64,000 nucleotides of DNA from Planctomycetia bacterium (GTDB taxonomy: Bacteria; Planctomycetota; Phycisphaerae; Phycisphaerales; SM1A02). The notes under the pieces are model-generated. The model searched no databases and was not told the DNA's origin. It saw nothing but the letters and a program-made list of their open reading frames with translations. Of the stretch, positions 38,000-47,692 are shown piece by piece. A program made the position numbers and the translations under genes. The stretch spans positions 101,874-165,873 of the forward strand of contig SYAC01000001.1 of NCBI GenBank assembly GCA_005787685.1, given 5' to 3'. Position 1 is the first letter of the stretch, and each line of letters starts with the position of its first letter.

Positions 38000-38839
38000 A
38001 TGCTTCTTTTTGATGGCTTGGTGAAAAGCTTTGGTTCATTGCGGGCCGTTGACGGCATTTCTCTACGCGTAAATCGTGGGGAAATATTCGGTCTGCTTGG
38101 ACCAAATGGCGCTGGTAAAAGCACCACAATTTCAATGGCAATTGGCCTCATTCAACCCGACGCGGGTAGCGTGACCTATGAGGGATTCGGTTCGCCAACA
38201 CAATCCTTGGTTCGCCAAAATGTGGGCGTTGCCCCGCAATCACTCGCCATCTATGCGGAACTGACGGGCGAGGAAAATGTGGTTTTTTTCGCGCGTTTGC
38301 AAGGCGTTGATCATCCACTGACCGCCGCGCGCGAGGCGCTTGAAAGAGTTGGTCTTACTCCACGCGCCAACGATCGAGCGGGAACATATTCCGGTGGAAT
38401 GCAGCGGCGATTGAATTTAGCCGCGGCGTTTTTTCACAAGCCCCCGCTGCTGCTGCTTGATGAGCCAACCGCCGGCGTTGATCCGCAAAGTCGCACCAAT
38501 ATTCTTGAACTTATACGCGAACTTGCCAATGAAGGCGCCGCAATTCTATACACCACGCACTACATGGAGGAGGCGCAGAAAATTTGCGATCGAGTTGGAA
38601 TTATGGATGAGGGTAAAGTTCTTGTCACTGGAAGCGTTGGGGAATTACTTTCCAAGCATGGTAAAGAAAGCGTTGTCATGATTGAACGCGATGGCGTGCA
38701 CACGCGCGTTTGCACCAACGATCCACTGCGTGAAGTTGCCGCCGCGCTGGGAACAGGCGATGTCACCGGTCTGCGCGTGGAGCGTGCGGATCTTGAAACG
38801 GTGTTCCTGTCTCTTACTGGAAAAAGGTTGCGCGACTAA
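38000..38839 (+). CDS. ABC transporter ATP-binding protein (ABC-2 type export)
   Basis: 279 aa. Walker A GPNGAGKST, signature YSGGMQRR, Walker B LLLLDEPTAGVDPQ and switch histidine in YTTHYMEEA are complete. It resembles the DrrA/NatA class energising ABC-2 exporters. Its stop codon directly abuts the ATG of the permease gene, so they form one unit. Substrate is unknown. The upstream region has no strong Shine-Dalgarno sequence. Confidence 0.9.
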   Translation: MLLFDGLVKSFGSLRAVDGISLRVNRGEIFGLLGPNGAGKSTTISMAIGLIQPDAGSVTYEGFGSPTQSLVRQNVGVAPQSLAIYAELTGEENVVFFARLQGVDHPLTAAREALERVGLTPRANDRAGTYSGGMQRRLNLAAAFFHKPPLLLLDEPTAGVDPQSRTNILELIRELANEGAAILYTTHYMEEAQKICDRVGIMDEGKVLVTGSVGELLSKHGKESVVMIERDGVHTRVCTNDPLREVAAALGTGDVTGLRVERADLETVFLSLTGKRLRD

Positions 38840-40129
38840 ATGCACGCCATTCTTGCCATTGCCGTGAAAGACTTGCGCATCTTGCTGCGCGACCGCACCA
38901 ATACCTTTTTTGTGATTATTTTTCCTCTGGCGATCGCTATCTTTTTTGGCAGTATTTTTGGGGGCAGCAGTCGAAGTATTCCCATCGCGGTGGTCATGGA
39001 AAGCGAGGGCTTGGCGTCCAACGAATTTGCTGCCGCGCTTGAGAAGGATTCAACATTGAGCGTGCGACGGCTACCCAACCGAGAAGACGGTGACAAAAGC
39101 GTGCGCCTAGGCCGCGTGGCCGCATGCGTAATTTTTCCAAAGACCTTCGACAGCGACCTGGAAAAAGTCATGGCTGGCGTTCGCCCGACTATGGAATTTT
39201 ATTCCGATCCGGCGCGTAAAGCTGAAAGTGAAATTGTTTACGGAAAATTAAATGAGCACGCCATGCGCGCCGTCGTTCGCCTATTCACCAATCCAAAAGT
39301 AAATAGCAAAATGTTACTGCAAAGCAAGTTAGCTCTTGCCATCAATCCCAACATAACCAAGGAGCAACGCGAGCGCATGAGCGATGTGTTGGAATCCGTG
39401 CAGGAACTTTTCAGCCAGCGCAATCGCGAAGCCAACGCGACCACATCCAATGATGCGGCAACTGACTCATCCATGACGCTTCCAATTCAAATACAAACCA
39501 GCACGCTCGCCAGTAATTCAGTCAAGCCATCTAGCACGTTCGCCGTGACATTTCCGCAAGGTCTTGCTTGGGGATTTGTGGGTTGCGTTGGTGCGTTTGC
39601 GGCTGGCATGGCCGAGGAGCGCCGACGTGGAACAATTATGCGACTGCTGCTTGCGCCATGCACGGTCGCCAGCGTGTTGGCTGGAAAAAGTTTGGCTTGC
39701 TTTGTGGCTTGCATTGGCATGAGCGCATTTATGTTGCTTGTCGCCACGCTTGGCTTTCATGTATCCGTGCAAAATTGGCCCATGCTGGTGTTGGCCATTG
39801 CCGCTTGCAGTTTGGCGTTCAGCGGTTTCACTATGGCGCTCTCTGGTTTATTTAAAAACGAAAGCTCAGCCCGCAGCGCTGGCAATGCCATTGTGCTGGT
39901 GTTGGTCATGATTGGTGGCGGCACAATTCCACTGGCGTTCATGCCCCCGTTTCTGCGCACGGCTAGTCAAGGCAGCCCATTTTCGTGGGCCATTCTTGCC
40001 ATTGAAGGCGCTGTCTGGCGCGGCTTCACATTCACCGAAATGCTTGCGCCACTTGGCATTCTGCTTTTCATTGGCATACTTGGATTGCTGCTCGGAAATA
40101 TTTTTATACATAAACGCGCGCGCGGATAG
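38840..40129 (+). CDS. ABC-2 type permease
   Basis: 429 aa. A membrane helix at about residues 20-40 is followed by a long hydrophilic domain (about 45-235), probably extracytoplasmic, and then five hydrophobic helices, the layout of YhhJ/DrrB-type ABC-2 permeases. The FAAGMAEERRRGTIMRLL segment is the cytoplasmic coupling region of the family. It works with the ATPase encoded immediately before it to export a drug, lipid or polymer; which one is not visible. Confidence 0.87.
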   Translation: MHAILAIAVKDLRILLRDRTNTFFVIIFPLAIAIFFGSIFGGSSRSIPIAVVMESEGLASNEFAAALEKDSTLSVRRLPNREDGDKSVRLGRVAACVIFPKTFDSDLEKVMAGVRPTMEFYSDPARKAESEIVYGKLNEHAMRAVVRLFTNPKVNSKMLLQSKLALAINPNITKEQRERMSDVLESVQELFSQRNREANATTSNDAATDSSMTLPIQIQTSTLASNSVKPSSTFAVTFPQGLAWGFVGCVGAFAAGMAEERRRGTIMRLLLAPCTVASVLAGKSLACFVACIGMSAFMLLVATLGFHVSVQNWPMLVLAIAACSLAFSGFTMALSGLFKNESSARSAGNAIVLVLVMIGGGTIPLAFMPPFLRTASQGSPFSWAILAIEGAVWRGFTFTEMLAPLGILLFIGILGLLLGNIFIHKRARG

Positions 40130-40218
40130 GTTGCGCCACGCGGCTTGCGCCCAAAAGTAGAATGCCGTTGAAGGCTGGTTCGACAACGACACTTACAAAA
40201 TAGGTCATACTGCCAAGC

Positions 40219-41502
40219 ATGTCACAACTTTTGGCGCCCACCAACATCATGGATCGCACGCTGGATTTTCATGTGTGGCTGCCACAAATCACATTTTGGC
40301 TTGGCTTGGTTCTTCTCGTCGCAGTGGTGTTCAATCGCTTCGGAACAAAATTAGGCTTGCCAAGCGGTCTTCTTTTTCTTGCACTCGGAATTATTTGTGG
40401 CGAGGATGGCCCGCTACACATTAATTTCCTTGACTTCGATCTTTCCTACGGAGCTGGAATGATCTGCCTGATCTTGATTCTATTTCATGCCGGATTGGTC
40501 ATAAAAATTCCAGCCATGCGCGGTTCGTGGGTGCCCTCTATCACTTTGGCAACTCTAGGCGTGGTGTTTATTGCGGGGCTTATTGCCCTGTTTGTAAAAT
40601 GGTGGACTCCTAAGACAACATGGATCGAGGCCATGCTGATTGGCAGCGTGCTTGGCAGCACCGACGCTGCCGCAGTGTTCGCAGCGCTTGTTGGGGTTCA
40701 CTTCAAGGGACGCGTTCGTCACATTGTTGAACTTGAAAGTGGCTTGAACGATCCCATGGCTTTTATTCTTGTGTTCTCCCTCACCTCTATTGTCTTGGGA
40801 AAGGACATGTCCGCCTCTGAAATTGGAATTGATGTTCTCAAGCAATTCATCATTGGCGCAGCCGCCGGATCGCTGATAGGTTGGATCACCTTGCTTTCAT
40901 TTCGGTACCTGCCCAGCCAAGAAACTGGGCTCTACCCGGTGCGGAGCGTGGCGTGCGCGCTGGCAAGCTATGGACTGCCGAGCATTTTTGGTGGAAGTGG
41001 TCTTGTCAGCGTATTTCTGTGTGCAATTTACTTGGGAAACTCCGCGCTGCCATTGCGCGCCACTATTGTGCGCGTGCATGACTCGTTGGCATGGGGTGGA
41101 CAAATCACCATGTTCTTTTTTCTTGGGCTGCTCTGCACGCCGCATCGACTTCTGGATCCAAAAGTTCTGCTGAGCGGATCAATGCTGGCGCTGTGGCTTG
41201 CGTTTATTGCTAGGCCCGTGGCGGTGGCGGGGATTCTTTTGCCTTTGAAAATTTCATGGCGTGAAACGGCGTGTGTGGCATGGCTCGGCTTACGCGGAGC
41301 AGTGCCAATTATTCTTTCCACTATTCCGCTGCTCTTTCTAGGTAATCCCGATCTTGTGCACCGTGCTCAACAGCTGTTTGATCTTGTGTTTATTTGTGTA
41401 GTCGTAGGCTGCATCATTCCTGGGACAATGATCAAATTAGTTCCACATTGGCTTCACATGCTCACCACACATACAGCGGCTCAAGAAGAAGCCGAAGTCT
41501 GA
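40219..41502 (+). CDS. CPA1/NhaP-type Na+(K+)/H+ antiporter
   Basis: 427 aa with about 12 membrane helices. The ion-binding region is ELESGLNDPMAF, with the Asn-Asp pair of electroneutral CPA1 exchangers, and LGLRGAVPIILS is the late conserved helix. It lacks the cytoplasmic TrkA_C-type domains present in NhaP2. It exchanges Na+ or K+ for protons in pH and salt homeostasis. Its end overlaps the convergent MFS gene by 22 bases. Confidence 0.88.
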   Translation: MSQLLAPTNIMDRTLDFHVWLPQITFWLGLVLLVAVVFNRFGTKLGLPSGLLFLALGIICGEDGPLHINFLDFDLSYGAGMICLILILFHAGLVIKIPAMRGSWVPSITLATLGVVFIAGLIALFVKWWTPKTTWIEAMLIGSVLGSTDAAAVFAALVGVHFKGRVRHIVELESGLNDPMAFILVFSLTSIVLGKDMSASEIGIDVLKQFIIGAAAGSLIGWITLLSFRYLPSQETGLYPVRSVACALASYGLPSIFGGSGLVSVFLCAIYLGNSALPLRATIVRVHDSLAWGGQITMFFFLGLLCTPHRLLDPKVLLSGSMLALWLAFIARPVAVAGILLPLKISWRETACVAWLGLRGAVPIILSTIPLLFLGNPDLVHRAQQLFDLVFICVVVGCIIPGTMIKLVPHWLHMLTTHTAAQEEAEV

Positions 41503-42812
41503 TTCATTGAAACTTCAACTGATGGATTCAAGTTGGGCGCGTCATCCATTGGTTTCACCTCATCAATCAAGCGATCCAACTTTCGCAGCGCGGGCAAGCA
41601 CCACGCGATTGTGCCAGTAACCGCCAGTGTTCCAATACCGCCAGTGATCACGCTCCACACTGGGCCAATCCACGCCGCTACCAGTCCGCTTTCAAATCCA
41701 CCCAGCTCATTGCTGCACTCGATAAAGATTCCATTGACCGCCGTCACGCGTCCGCGCAAATGATCGGGCGTGCGCGTTTGCACCAACACATTGCGAATCA
41801 CCACGCTGATGTTGTCCACCGCACCACTGACCATAAGTAACGCCACGCTAAACCAAAATGAATGGCTTATTCCAAACAGAATCATGCACACACCAAAACC
41901 AACAACGCTCCACAACAACAGCGGTCCCGCTGGTCGTAATGTGGGTCGCACCGCCAGGAAACCGGCGATCAGCAACGCTCCCACCGCGGTGGCCGCCTTT
42001 AAAATTCCAAGTCCAACCGCGTCAGTGTGCAAAATGTCCGTGGCAAAAATTGGAAGCAACGCGGTGGCACCGCCAAACAGCACCGCCAGTAAATCCAGCA
42101 AGATTGCCCCCAGAATGACTTTCTCTTTGCGGATATGCGTGGCTCCGGCAAACATGGCGCCAAATGTAAATCCCCCCGTGGCTTTCACGCTTTCTCGCGG
42201 ACGCAGTTGTATGGCCGCAACGGCAAATCCCGCGCACAAGAACACAGCCACAATGAACACAATCCATGTTGAACTTGTGAAAGTGATCAACGCCCCCGCC
42301 AACACCGGTCCGCCAATCGCGGCGCATTGAAAGATGGCGCTGTTCCAAGTCACCGCATTTTGAAAGCGATCAATAGGCACCAGCATCGGTAACAAACTTT
42401 GACGCGTTGACATGTTGAACGCCCGCACACAACCACTGAGCGCGATGGCCACAAAACTAATCCACAGCGGCGCGCCGTAATACGCGGTGATCGCCAACAA
42501 CGCCGCCACCAAGGCGAAACCGCTTTGCGTGAACACAAGTATTTTGCGCCGATCAAATAGATCAACTATGTGCCCCGCTGGAAACGCCAACAACATCACG
42601 GGCAGCGCGCGGGCCAGTCCGATCAATCCCAAACTCAGCGCGTCTTGCGAGCGCTGCCACACATCCCACAACACGGTGGTGTTGAGCATTTGCAGGCCAA
42701 ATCCGCCCGACAACATGCCGGCTGCATACCAGCGATAATTGCGCTCGCGCCAGGCGTCCTTCCATGACGCGACTGGCGGGACCGCGTTGGAATTATGCCT
42801 GGCTTCTTGCAT
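41481..42812 (-). CDS. MFS transporter (EntS-like exporter)
   Basis: 443 aa with about 12 membrane helices. The segment LPVMLLAFPAGHIVDLFDRRKIL is the loop 2-3 signature of the major facilitator family, and RTPDHLRGRVTAVNGIF is typical of the MFS_3 (enterobactin exporter-like) group. Substrate unknown; efflux is likely. Its ATG overlaps the stop codon of the upstream dehydrogenase gene (TAATG), so they are cotranscribed, perhaps linking it to export of a saccharide or drug. Confidence 0.85.
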   Translation of the reverse strand: MQEARHNSNAVPPVASWKDAWRERNYRWYAAGMLSGGFGLQMLNTTVLWDVWQRSQDALSLGLIGLARALPVMLLAFPAGHIVDLFDRRKILVFTQSGFALVAALLAITAYYGAPLWISFVAIALSGCVRAFNMSTRQSLLPMLVPIDRFQNAVTWNSAIFQCAAIGGPVLAGALITFTSSTWIVFIVAVFLCAGFAVAAIQLRPRESVKATGGFTFGAMFAGATHIRKEKVILGAILLDLLAVLFGGATALLPIFATDILHTDAVGLGILKAATAVGALLIAGFLAVRPTLRPAGPLLLWSVVGFGVCMILFGISHSFWFSVALLMVSGAVDNISVVIRNVLVQTRTPDHLRGRVTAVNGIFIECSNELGGFESGLVAAWIGPVWSVITGGIGTLAVTGTIAWCLPALRKLDRLIDEVKPMDDAPNLNPSVEVSMNQTSASS

Positions 42813-44173
42813 TACGCCAACATCAAACGGTCACCCAGCGCCGTGTGATGCGCGCGCATAGCGTCGCGGGTGTCAAGAATCAGCTTGGAGCTTTTGGCGA
42901 CCAAGTTCCAATCAAAGGCGGAGTGCGCCGTTGAAACCACTACAAGGTCATAGCTAGCCAAACTTGCGGCGGTCAGCGCCACGGATTTCTTTTGCAAGTC
43001 ATGCTTGCGACCCGCCCATGTTTCAGGAACAAGTGGATCGCTGTAGTCGGCGTGCGCGCCACGATCCTCTAAAAGTTGGATCAACTCAAAGCTGGGGCTT
43101 TCACGCACATCGTCAATATCGGCCTTGTATGCCAAACCAAGAACAAGAACCTTGCTGCCCTTCATGGCTTTGCCGTGATTGTTCAACAACTCACTGGCGC
43201 GGTCGATTGCATAGTGCGGCATGCTTGTGTTGATCTCACCGGCCAACTCAATGAACTTGGTGCTGCAACCAAATTCCTTTGCCTTCCATGTGAGATAGAA
43301 CGGATCAATTGGAATGCAATGTCCGCCAAGACCAGGCCCTGGAAAGAACGACATGAAACCAAAGGGCTTGGTGCCCGCGGCGCGAATCACTTCCCACACA
43401 TCAATACCCATTGGCGTGAGCGTGGTCTTGAGTTCATTGACCAGCGCAATATTGACGGCGCGGAAAATATTTTCGAGCAGCTTGGCGCTTTCAGCAATTT
43501 CCGCACTGGATACCTCAATCACTTCCTTGATGCCCTTGCGATACACAGCGGCCGCAAGTTCAGTGGCCTGCTTGCCAACGCCGCCCACCAACTTTGGAAT
43601 GGTGCTTGTTGAATGGCTCTTGCGTCCTGGATCTTCACGCTCTGGACTAAAGGCCGCGAAAATATCCTCGCCCAACACCCAGTCCTTGGCGCGCGCGCCA
43701 GCGGCCTTGAACACCGCGGGCATCATGTCCTCGCGCGTGGTGCCTGGATACGTGGTGCTTTCAAGAACAATCAATTGACCCTTGCGCAATGTTTTTCCAA
43801 TCGCCATGGCGGTTTGCAGGATGTATGAAATGTCCGGCTCTTGATGGCGACCAAGCGGCGTTGGAACGCACACTAAAATCACATCACACTCGCCTAGGCG
43901 CGCGAAATCTGTGGTGGCTTCAAAGCGCTTGCTGTCGCGCAGCGAAGTGACCATATCGCTACCCAAATGCTTAAGATAATTGCGGCCCTCGCGAATAGCC
44001 TTCGGCTTTTCCTCATCGACATCAAAACCCATCACAGGCAAGCCGCCCTGATGCAGTGCGTGCGCAAGTGGAAGACCAACATAACCCAAACCAATCACAC
44101 CAACACGCGCTTGATTGGTTTCGATTTTGGTCTTGAGGGTCCTGTACGCATCACTGGAAGTTGCCACTGTCAT
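42812..44173 (-). CDS. UDP-N-acetyl-sugar 6-dehydrogenase (UDP-GlcNAc/ManNAc type)
   Basis: 453 aa nucleotide-sugar dehydrogenase. It shows the NAD motif GVIGLGYVGLPL, CVPTPLGRHQEPD, STTYPGTTRE, FSPEREDPG, and the catalytic cysteine in GGHCIPIDP, followed by the UDP-binding C-domain (GLAYKADIDDVRESP). The STIPKLVGG stretch is of the WbpA/WecC kind, making UDP-N-acetyl uronates for surface polysaccharide. AAGGAG lies 5 bases before ATG 44173. The MFS gene follows. Confidence 0.9.
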   Translation of the reverse strand: MTVATSSDAYRTLKTKIETNQARVGVIGLGYVGLPLAHALHQGGLPVMGFDVDEEKPKAIREGRNYLKHLGSDMVTSLRDSKRFEATTDFARLGECDVILVCVPTPLGRHQEPDISYILQTAMAIGKTLRKGQLIVLESTTYPGTTREDMMPAVFKAAGARAKDWVLGEDIFAAFSPEREDPGRKSHSTSTIPKLVGGVGKQATELAAAVYRKGIKEVIEVSSAEIAESAKLLENIFRAVNIALVNELKTTLTPMGIDVWEVIRAAGTKPFGFMSFFPGPGLGGHCIPIDPFYLTWKAKEFGCSTKFIELAGEINTSMPHYAIDRASELLNNHGKAMKGSKVLVLGLAYKADIDDVRESPSFELIQLLEDRGAHADYSDPLVPETWAGRKHDLQKKSVALTAASLASYDLVVVSTAHSAFDWNLVAKSSKLILDTRDAMRAHHTALGDRLMLA

Positions 44174-44498
44174 CTGATCTCCTTTTGGTTGCCAAAACTG
44201 GCAATGAGTAGGCGATAAATATACATGGGTTTAGAAAAGACACGACGGCACAAAAGCACCACATATAGGGCTTGCAACCACTTTACTTTTGCCTGTAAAA
44301 ACAACCGCCACCGTCAAATGACGGTGGCAGCCCTCGCCCATCCAAACCAATATATTGACGAGGGCAAATACAAAGCACCTAGACTCTCAAGTATGTACCA
44401 TTTTCACAAATTTGCAAGTTAAAACAATAATTATTCGGGAAATTTAGACTTTTTTTACAGCATCTCAATGTGAACTTGCCTGATTTCGGCGCATGCCG
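44174..44498. other. Intergenic region with terminator; promoter region of the dehydrogenase-MFS unit
   Basis: 325 bases without a convincing gene. The stretch contains the terminator of the upstream minus-strand run (listed separately) and an AT-rich half near 44390-44460. A 65-codon open frame on the plus strand at 44225-44422 spans the terminator hairpin and is not believed. Confidence 0.6.
44296..44328 (-). terminator. Rho-independent terminator of the fabZ-to-pgeF gene run
   Basis: A 9-bp stem (GCCACCGTC, loop AAAT, GACGGTGGC) is followed on the minus strand by GGTTGTTTTTAC. It lies 170 bases past the end of the YfiH-type gene, the last of a long same-strand series. Confidence 0.8.
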
Positions 44499-45338
44499 CT
44501 ACTTGAATGAAGCCCCAATTATGGCGGCTAGTCGACCACTGCGAGCGCCATCGCGTCGATAGCTGAAGAATAAGTGCCTGTTTTGAAGGGTACAGGCGCC
44601 GCAATGATCAATGTGCTCCGGGGCAACCCCCACTGTCTGGGCTTGGATTTGGATGGACTTGGGTAAATCGCCAAGCCACTTGCCGTTGCAATTCGGATTG
44701 GGAATGACGCAAGCGCCCAGGCCGCGCTGCTGAAATTCAATCGCCACAGATTCACCAATTTGGAAAGCGGCCTGCTGAATGCATGGGCCAATCGCCATGC
44801 GCACATTGCGCATATCGGTTGCGCGCGCGGCAAATTCACGCAGCGTGGATGGAACAATTTCACTGACCACTCCGCGCCAGCCCGCATGCACCGCGGCCAC
44901 CACGCGTGTGGACACATCGGCGATAAGAACTGGAACACAATCGGCCACGCGTATGGCAAGCGCATGGCGCGCCTCGCCCGACAGAAGCGCGTCGCCTTGC
45001 ACAAAGGGCGACACATTACGAATCATTTCAGGCTGGCGATCCGCCTGCAGCACCGCGCACCCATGCACTTGGGCGATGCGTACCAGCTGTCTTTCACTCA
45101 TATTTGCGGCTAACAAAAAGCGCCGCCAATTTTCATCAACGCGCCTCCACTGATCGGGCTCACCAGGCGCGTCGGCAATTCCCAAGTTCATACTGTCAAA
45201 TGGCGCGGGACTTACTCCACCAATGCGCGTACTGAATGCGTGGGCAAATCCAGCCGCATGTAAAAGTGGGGAGCGCAACCACACCACGCCAAGTGTGGAT
45301 TCAACAATCCAGGGAGATAATTGCGCCGTGACGTTCAA
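44499..45338 (-). CDS. pgeF: YfiH/LACC1-family polyphenol oxidase / purine nucleoside phosphorylase
   Basis: 279 aa from a TTG at 45338 just after the thyX stop; an in-frame start at 45440 would overlap thyX by 98 bases and is less likely. The zinc-site motifs of the family are clear: AVHAGWRGVVSEIV, IGPCIQQAAFQIG and HCGACT followed by SYRRDG. Members show multicopper-independent oxidase, nucleoside phosphorylase and deaminase activities, and YfiH (PgeF) also edits peptidoglycan precursors. Which applies here cannot be told. Confidence 0.82.
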   Translation of the reverse strand: MNVTAQLSPWIVESTLGVVWLRSPLLHAAGFAHAFSTRIGGVSPAPFDSMNLGIADAPGEPDQWRRVDENWRRFLLAANMSERQLVRIAQVHGCAVLQADRQPEMIRNVSPFVQGDALLSGEARHALAIRVADCVPVLIADVSTRVVAAVHAGWRGVVSEIVPSTLREFAARATDMRNVRMAIGPCIQQAAFQIGESVAIEFQQRGLGACVIPNPNCNGKWLGDLPKSIQIQAQTVGVAPEHIDHCGACTLQNRHLFFSYRRDGARSGRLAAIIGASFK

Positions 45339-45342
45339 CGAA

Positions 45343-46245
45343 TCACAAACCCAAACGCTTTTTCTTGGCTTCAAATTCCGCTTGCTCGCGTTTGTTCGCA
45401 GTCTGAATAGGTACGCCGCTCTTGATTGACTCAATTTCAAGGCGCGTTAAATGCATGGCCTGCATTTCATAATCCATGAAGGCCTCGCAACTATTTGGCA
45501 CGAGCGGCTTGATCAAATCAAACATGCCGCGCGCGTAATCCTGAATTTCCTGCTGGGCGTGCGAATCCATGCGCAGTGAAAGAAATCGCAGCGTGTTGTG
45601 CAGGTCGCATTTCCAATACCACTCGGTGTACACGCTCACTGGAAGCGCCGCGCGCGCCAATTCACGGGCCACGCCCTTCTCGGTCAATTGCAGATACTCG
45701 TTGTAGTTGGCCTCGGCGCGCTCTAGCAAGCCAAGAAACGACTCGGCGGTGCCGGCGTCGATCGGCTCGTCGCCACCTTGTCGATTCACTGAACTTTGCT
45801 TGCGTACATTCTCCAATGACGGCCTGTAGAAACGATCCGGAACAATGGAATAACGCGCGGAGTATTCGTTCACATTGGCGGTTCGATGGCGGATCCACTG
45901 GCGCGCCACAAACATGGGCATGGCCACATGAAATTTAAACTCCACCATTTCAAGTGGAGTGGTATGCCGATGACGAAGCAAGTAGCGCACCAATGTCCGA
46001 TCCTCGCTCACCTGCTTGGTGCCGTCGCCGTAACTCACGCGCGCTGCCTGCACAATTGCGGCGTCGGCGGTTTGGCCAACAGGCGCAAGCCGTGGCATGA
46101 CATCCACCAACGCAATGAATCCATGTTGATGCACTGGAATTTCCCAGCGCGAACAACCATCCATTAAGTCGTGCATGGGCGTTTCGGGCTGCACGCGTCG
46201 AATATTGGAACCCGTTTGGACAACGCTGTTTGTTGGAACAACCAT
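45343..46245 (-). CDS. thyX: FAD-dependent thymidylate synthase
   Basis: About 300 aa. The ThyX motif RHRTANVNEYSARY is complete, preceded by RHRTTPLEMVEFKF. It methylates dUMP using methylenetetrahydrofolate, FADH2 and NADPH; no thyA is in the window. ATG 46245 is chosen, but GTG 46269 and ATG 46176 are in frame and the last would give a more typical N-terminus. The YfiH-type gene starts within a few bases of its stop. Confidence 0.92.
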   Translation of the reverse strand: MVVPTNSVVQTGSNIRRVQPETPMHDLMDGCSRWEIPVHQHGFIALVDVMPRLAPVGQTADAAIVQAARVSYGDGTKQVSEDRTLVRYLLRHRHTTPLEMVEFKFHVAMPMFVARQWIRHRTANVNEYSARYSIVPDRFYRPSLENVRKQSSVNRQGGDEPIDAGTAESFLGLLERAEANYNEYLQLTEKGVARELARAALPVSVYTEWYWKCDLHNTLRFLSLRMDSHAQQEIQDYARGMFDLIKPLVPNSCEAFMDYEMQAMHLTRLEIESIKSGVPIQTANKREQAEFEAKKKRLGL

Positions 46246-46305
46246 TCTTTGATTATGCGATGAAACCACCCGCCGTAGGCGCTTAAAATGACCAGCAATT
46301 TCAAA

Positions 46306-46839
46306 TTATTTTGGGGCGGCCACCGCCGCGTCGTGATTCCAATTTTGCAGCCAGCCATTGACCTGCTCAATAGTTCCCATGCCCGATGGCCGGCCACGCA
46401 CCTGAAGAACCGGGGTCAAATTTCCTGTTGGCGGCCAGATCACTTCAATGCGCCCTGTCACCGCCGCAGAAATATCGGTGGGAGCCACACTTGCCTGCGC
46501 GGCCTCTTGTGTGGCAGGCCATTCACCCGCGCGCCGCGGCGCAGTGAGGCACTGGGGATGGGTGGAAATAAATTGCACAAACGCCTCTTGCGAAGTTGGC
46601 ATGACATTGTTGACCGCCGAGTAACTCAGAATCGCCCACGCTACTGATCGCAGTTGAATATCCGTTTGCTTAGCGTCAGCGCGCACATTGCGGGTGACAA
46701 ACCACCCAAAATAAAACGCGCCAACGGCCAACGAGAGAAAAAGCACCGCGAACCAACGGCGAAATAAGATTTGCTTTTTCATGTCCGCCGCGGCGGCCGC
46801 GGACTCGGCGTTGTTCATATTTTTGTTTATCGGCGTCAA
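46306..46839 (-). CDS. Single-pass membrane protein, 177 aa, unknown function
   Basis: A short cytoplasmic N-terminus precedes one hydrophobic helix (about residues 28-48, [21 protein letters not shown]), followed by an extracytoplasmic domain of about 125 residues with [16 protein letters not shown], faintly like the start of the globular part of pilin-like proteins. No family is recognised. Its TTG start overlaps the TGA of the ATPase gene upstream (TTGA), suggesting coupling; ATG 46818 is an alternative. Confidence 0.65.
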   Translation of the reverse strand: MTPINKNMNNAESAAAAADMKKQILFRRWFAVLFLSLAVGAFYFGWFVTRNVRADAKQTDIQLRSVAWAILSYSAVNNVMPTSQEAFVQFISTHPQCLTAPRRAGEWPATQEAAQASVAPTDISAAVTGRIEVIWPPTGNLTPVLQVRGRPSGMGTIEQVNGWLQNWNHDAAVAAPK

Positions 46840-47675
46840 GTTCTCATGCCTTGCATTTTCACAAGCGTTCGCTTGCGCCGCGGATCGGCCTCTGGCACCG
46901 CACTTAACAATGTCTTGGTGTACGGATGCTTCGGATTGTGAATCACCTCATCGCGCGGGCCATCTTCCACAATCTTGCCGTCATACATCACGGCAATGCG
47001 GTCGCAAATATGGTGAATGACCGCCATGTCGTGGCTGATGAACAAATAGGATAATTGAAATTCGTCCTGCAAATCCTTGAGCAAATTCAAAATCTGGCTC
47101 TGAATGCTCACATCCAAAGCGCTGGTTGGTTCATCGCACACAATCAACGCGGGATTCAGCGCGAGCGCGCGAGCAATACCAATGCGCTGGCGTTGACCGC
47201 CGCTGAACTCGTGGGGATATCGATCGGCCGCGGCGCGCCACAAGCCGCAGCGCTCCAACAATTGCTCCACACGATCGCGCAATTCATCACCGCTGGCAAG
47301 TCCGTGCACTTCAATCGGCTCCCCAACAATTCTCCCTACACGCATACGTGGATTTAAACTTCCACCGGGGTCTTGGAAAATAATTTGCATCTTGCGCCGC
47401 GCCGCGCGCAACTGCGTGGAGTTCATGGCAAAAATATCTTGACCTTCAAACAAGGCTTGCCCGCCGCTGTGGTCCGCCAAGCGCAACAAAGTGCGACCCA
47501 CGGTGGTCTTACCGCAACCGGATTCGCCGACAAGTCCCAGCGTCTCGCCCTTATTTAAATAAAAGCTCACGCCGTCCACAGCCTTCACATATCCGGTGAC
47601 GCGCTGCAACACACCGCGGCGAATGGGAAACCATGTCTTGAGATCACGAACCTCTAATACATGTTGCGCGCTCAT
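46836..47675 (-). CDS. Oligopeptide/dipeptide ABC transporter ATPase (OppF/DppF type)
   Basis: 279 aa. Walker [14 protein letters not shown], signature [17 protein letters not shown], Walker [15 protein letters not shown] and the C-terminal [12 protein letters not shown] motif are those of OppF/DppF. Such ATPases normally pair with a second ATPase (OppD), two permeases and a binding protein to import peptides. None is adjacent here, so partners must be elsewhere. It follows htrA by 17 bases in a long minus-strand series. Confidence 0.88.
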   Translation of the reverse strand: MSAQHVLEVRDLKTWFPIRRGVLQRVTGYVKAVDGVSFYLNKGETLGLVGESGCGKTTVGRTLLRLADHSGGQALFEGQDIFAMNSTQLRAARRKMQIIFQDPGGSLNPRMRVGRIVGEPIEVHGLASGDELRDRVEQLLERCGLWRAAADRYPHEFSGGQRQRIGIARALALNPALIVCDEPTSALDVSIQSQILNLLKDLQDEFQLSYLFISHDMAVIHHICDRIAVMYDGKIVEDGPRDEVIHNPKHPYTKTLLSAVPEADPRRKRTLVKMQGMRT

Positions 47676-47692
47676 AAATAAATACTATCCAT

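Noticed and set aside
44225..44422. 65-codon plus-strand ORF between the dehydrogenase and YfiH genes
   Set aside because: It spans a clear transcription terminator hairpin of the other strand and has no ribosome site.
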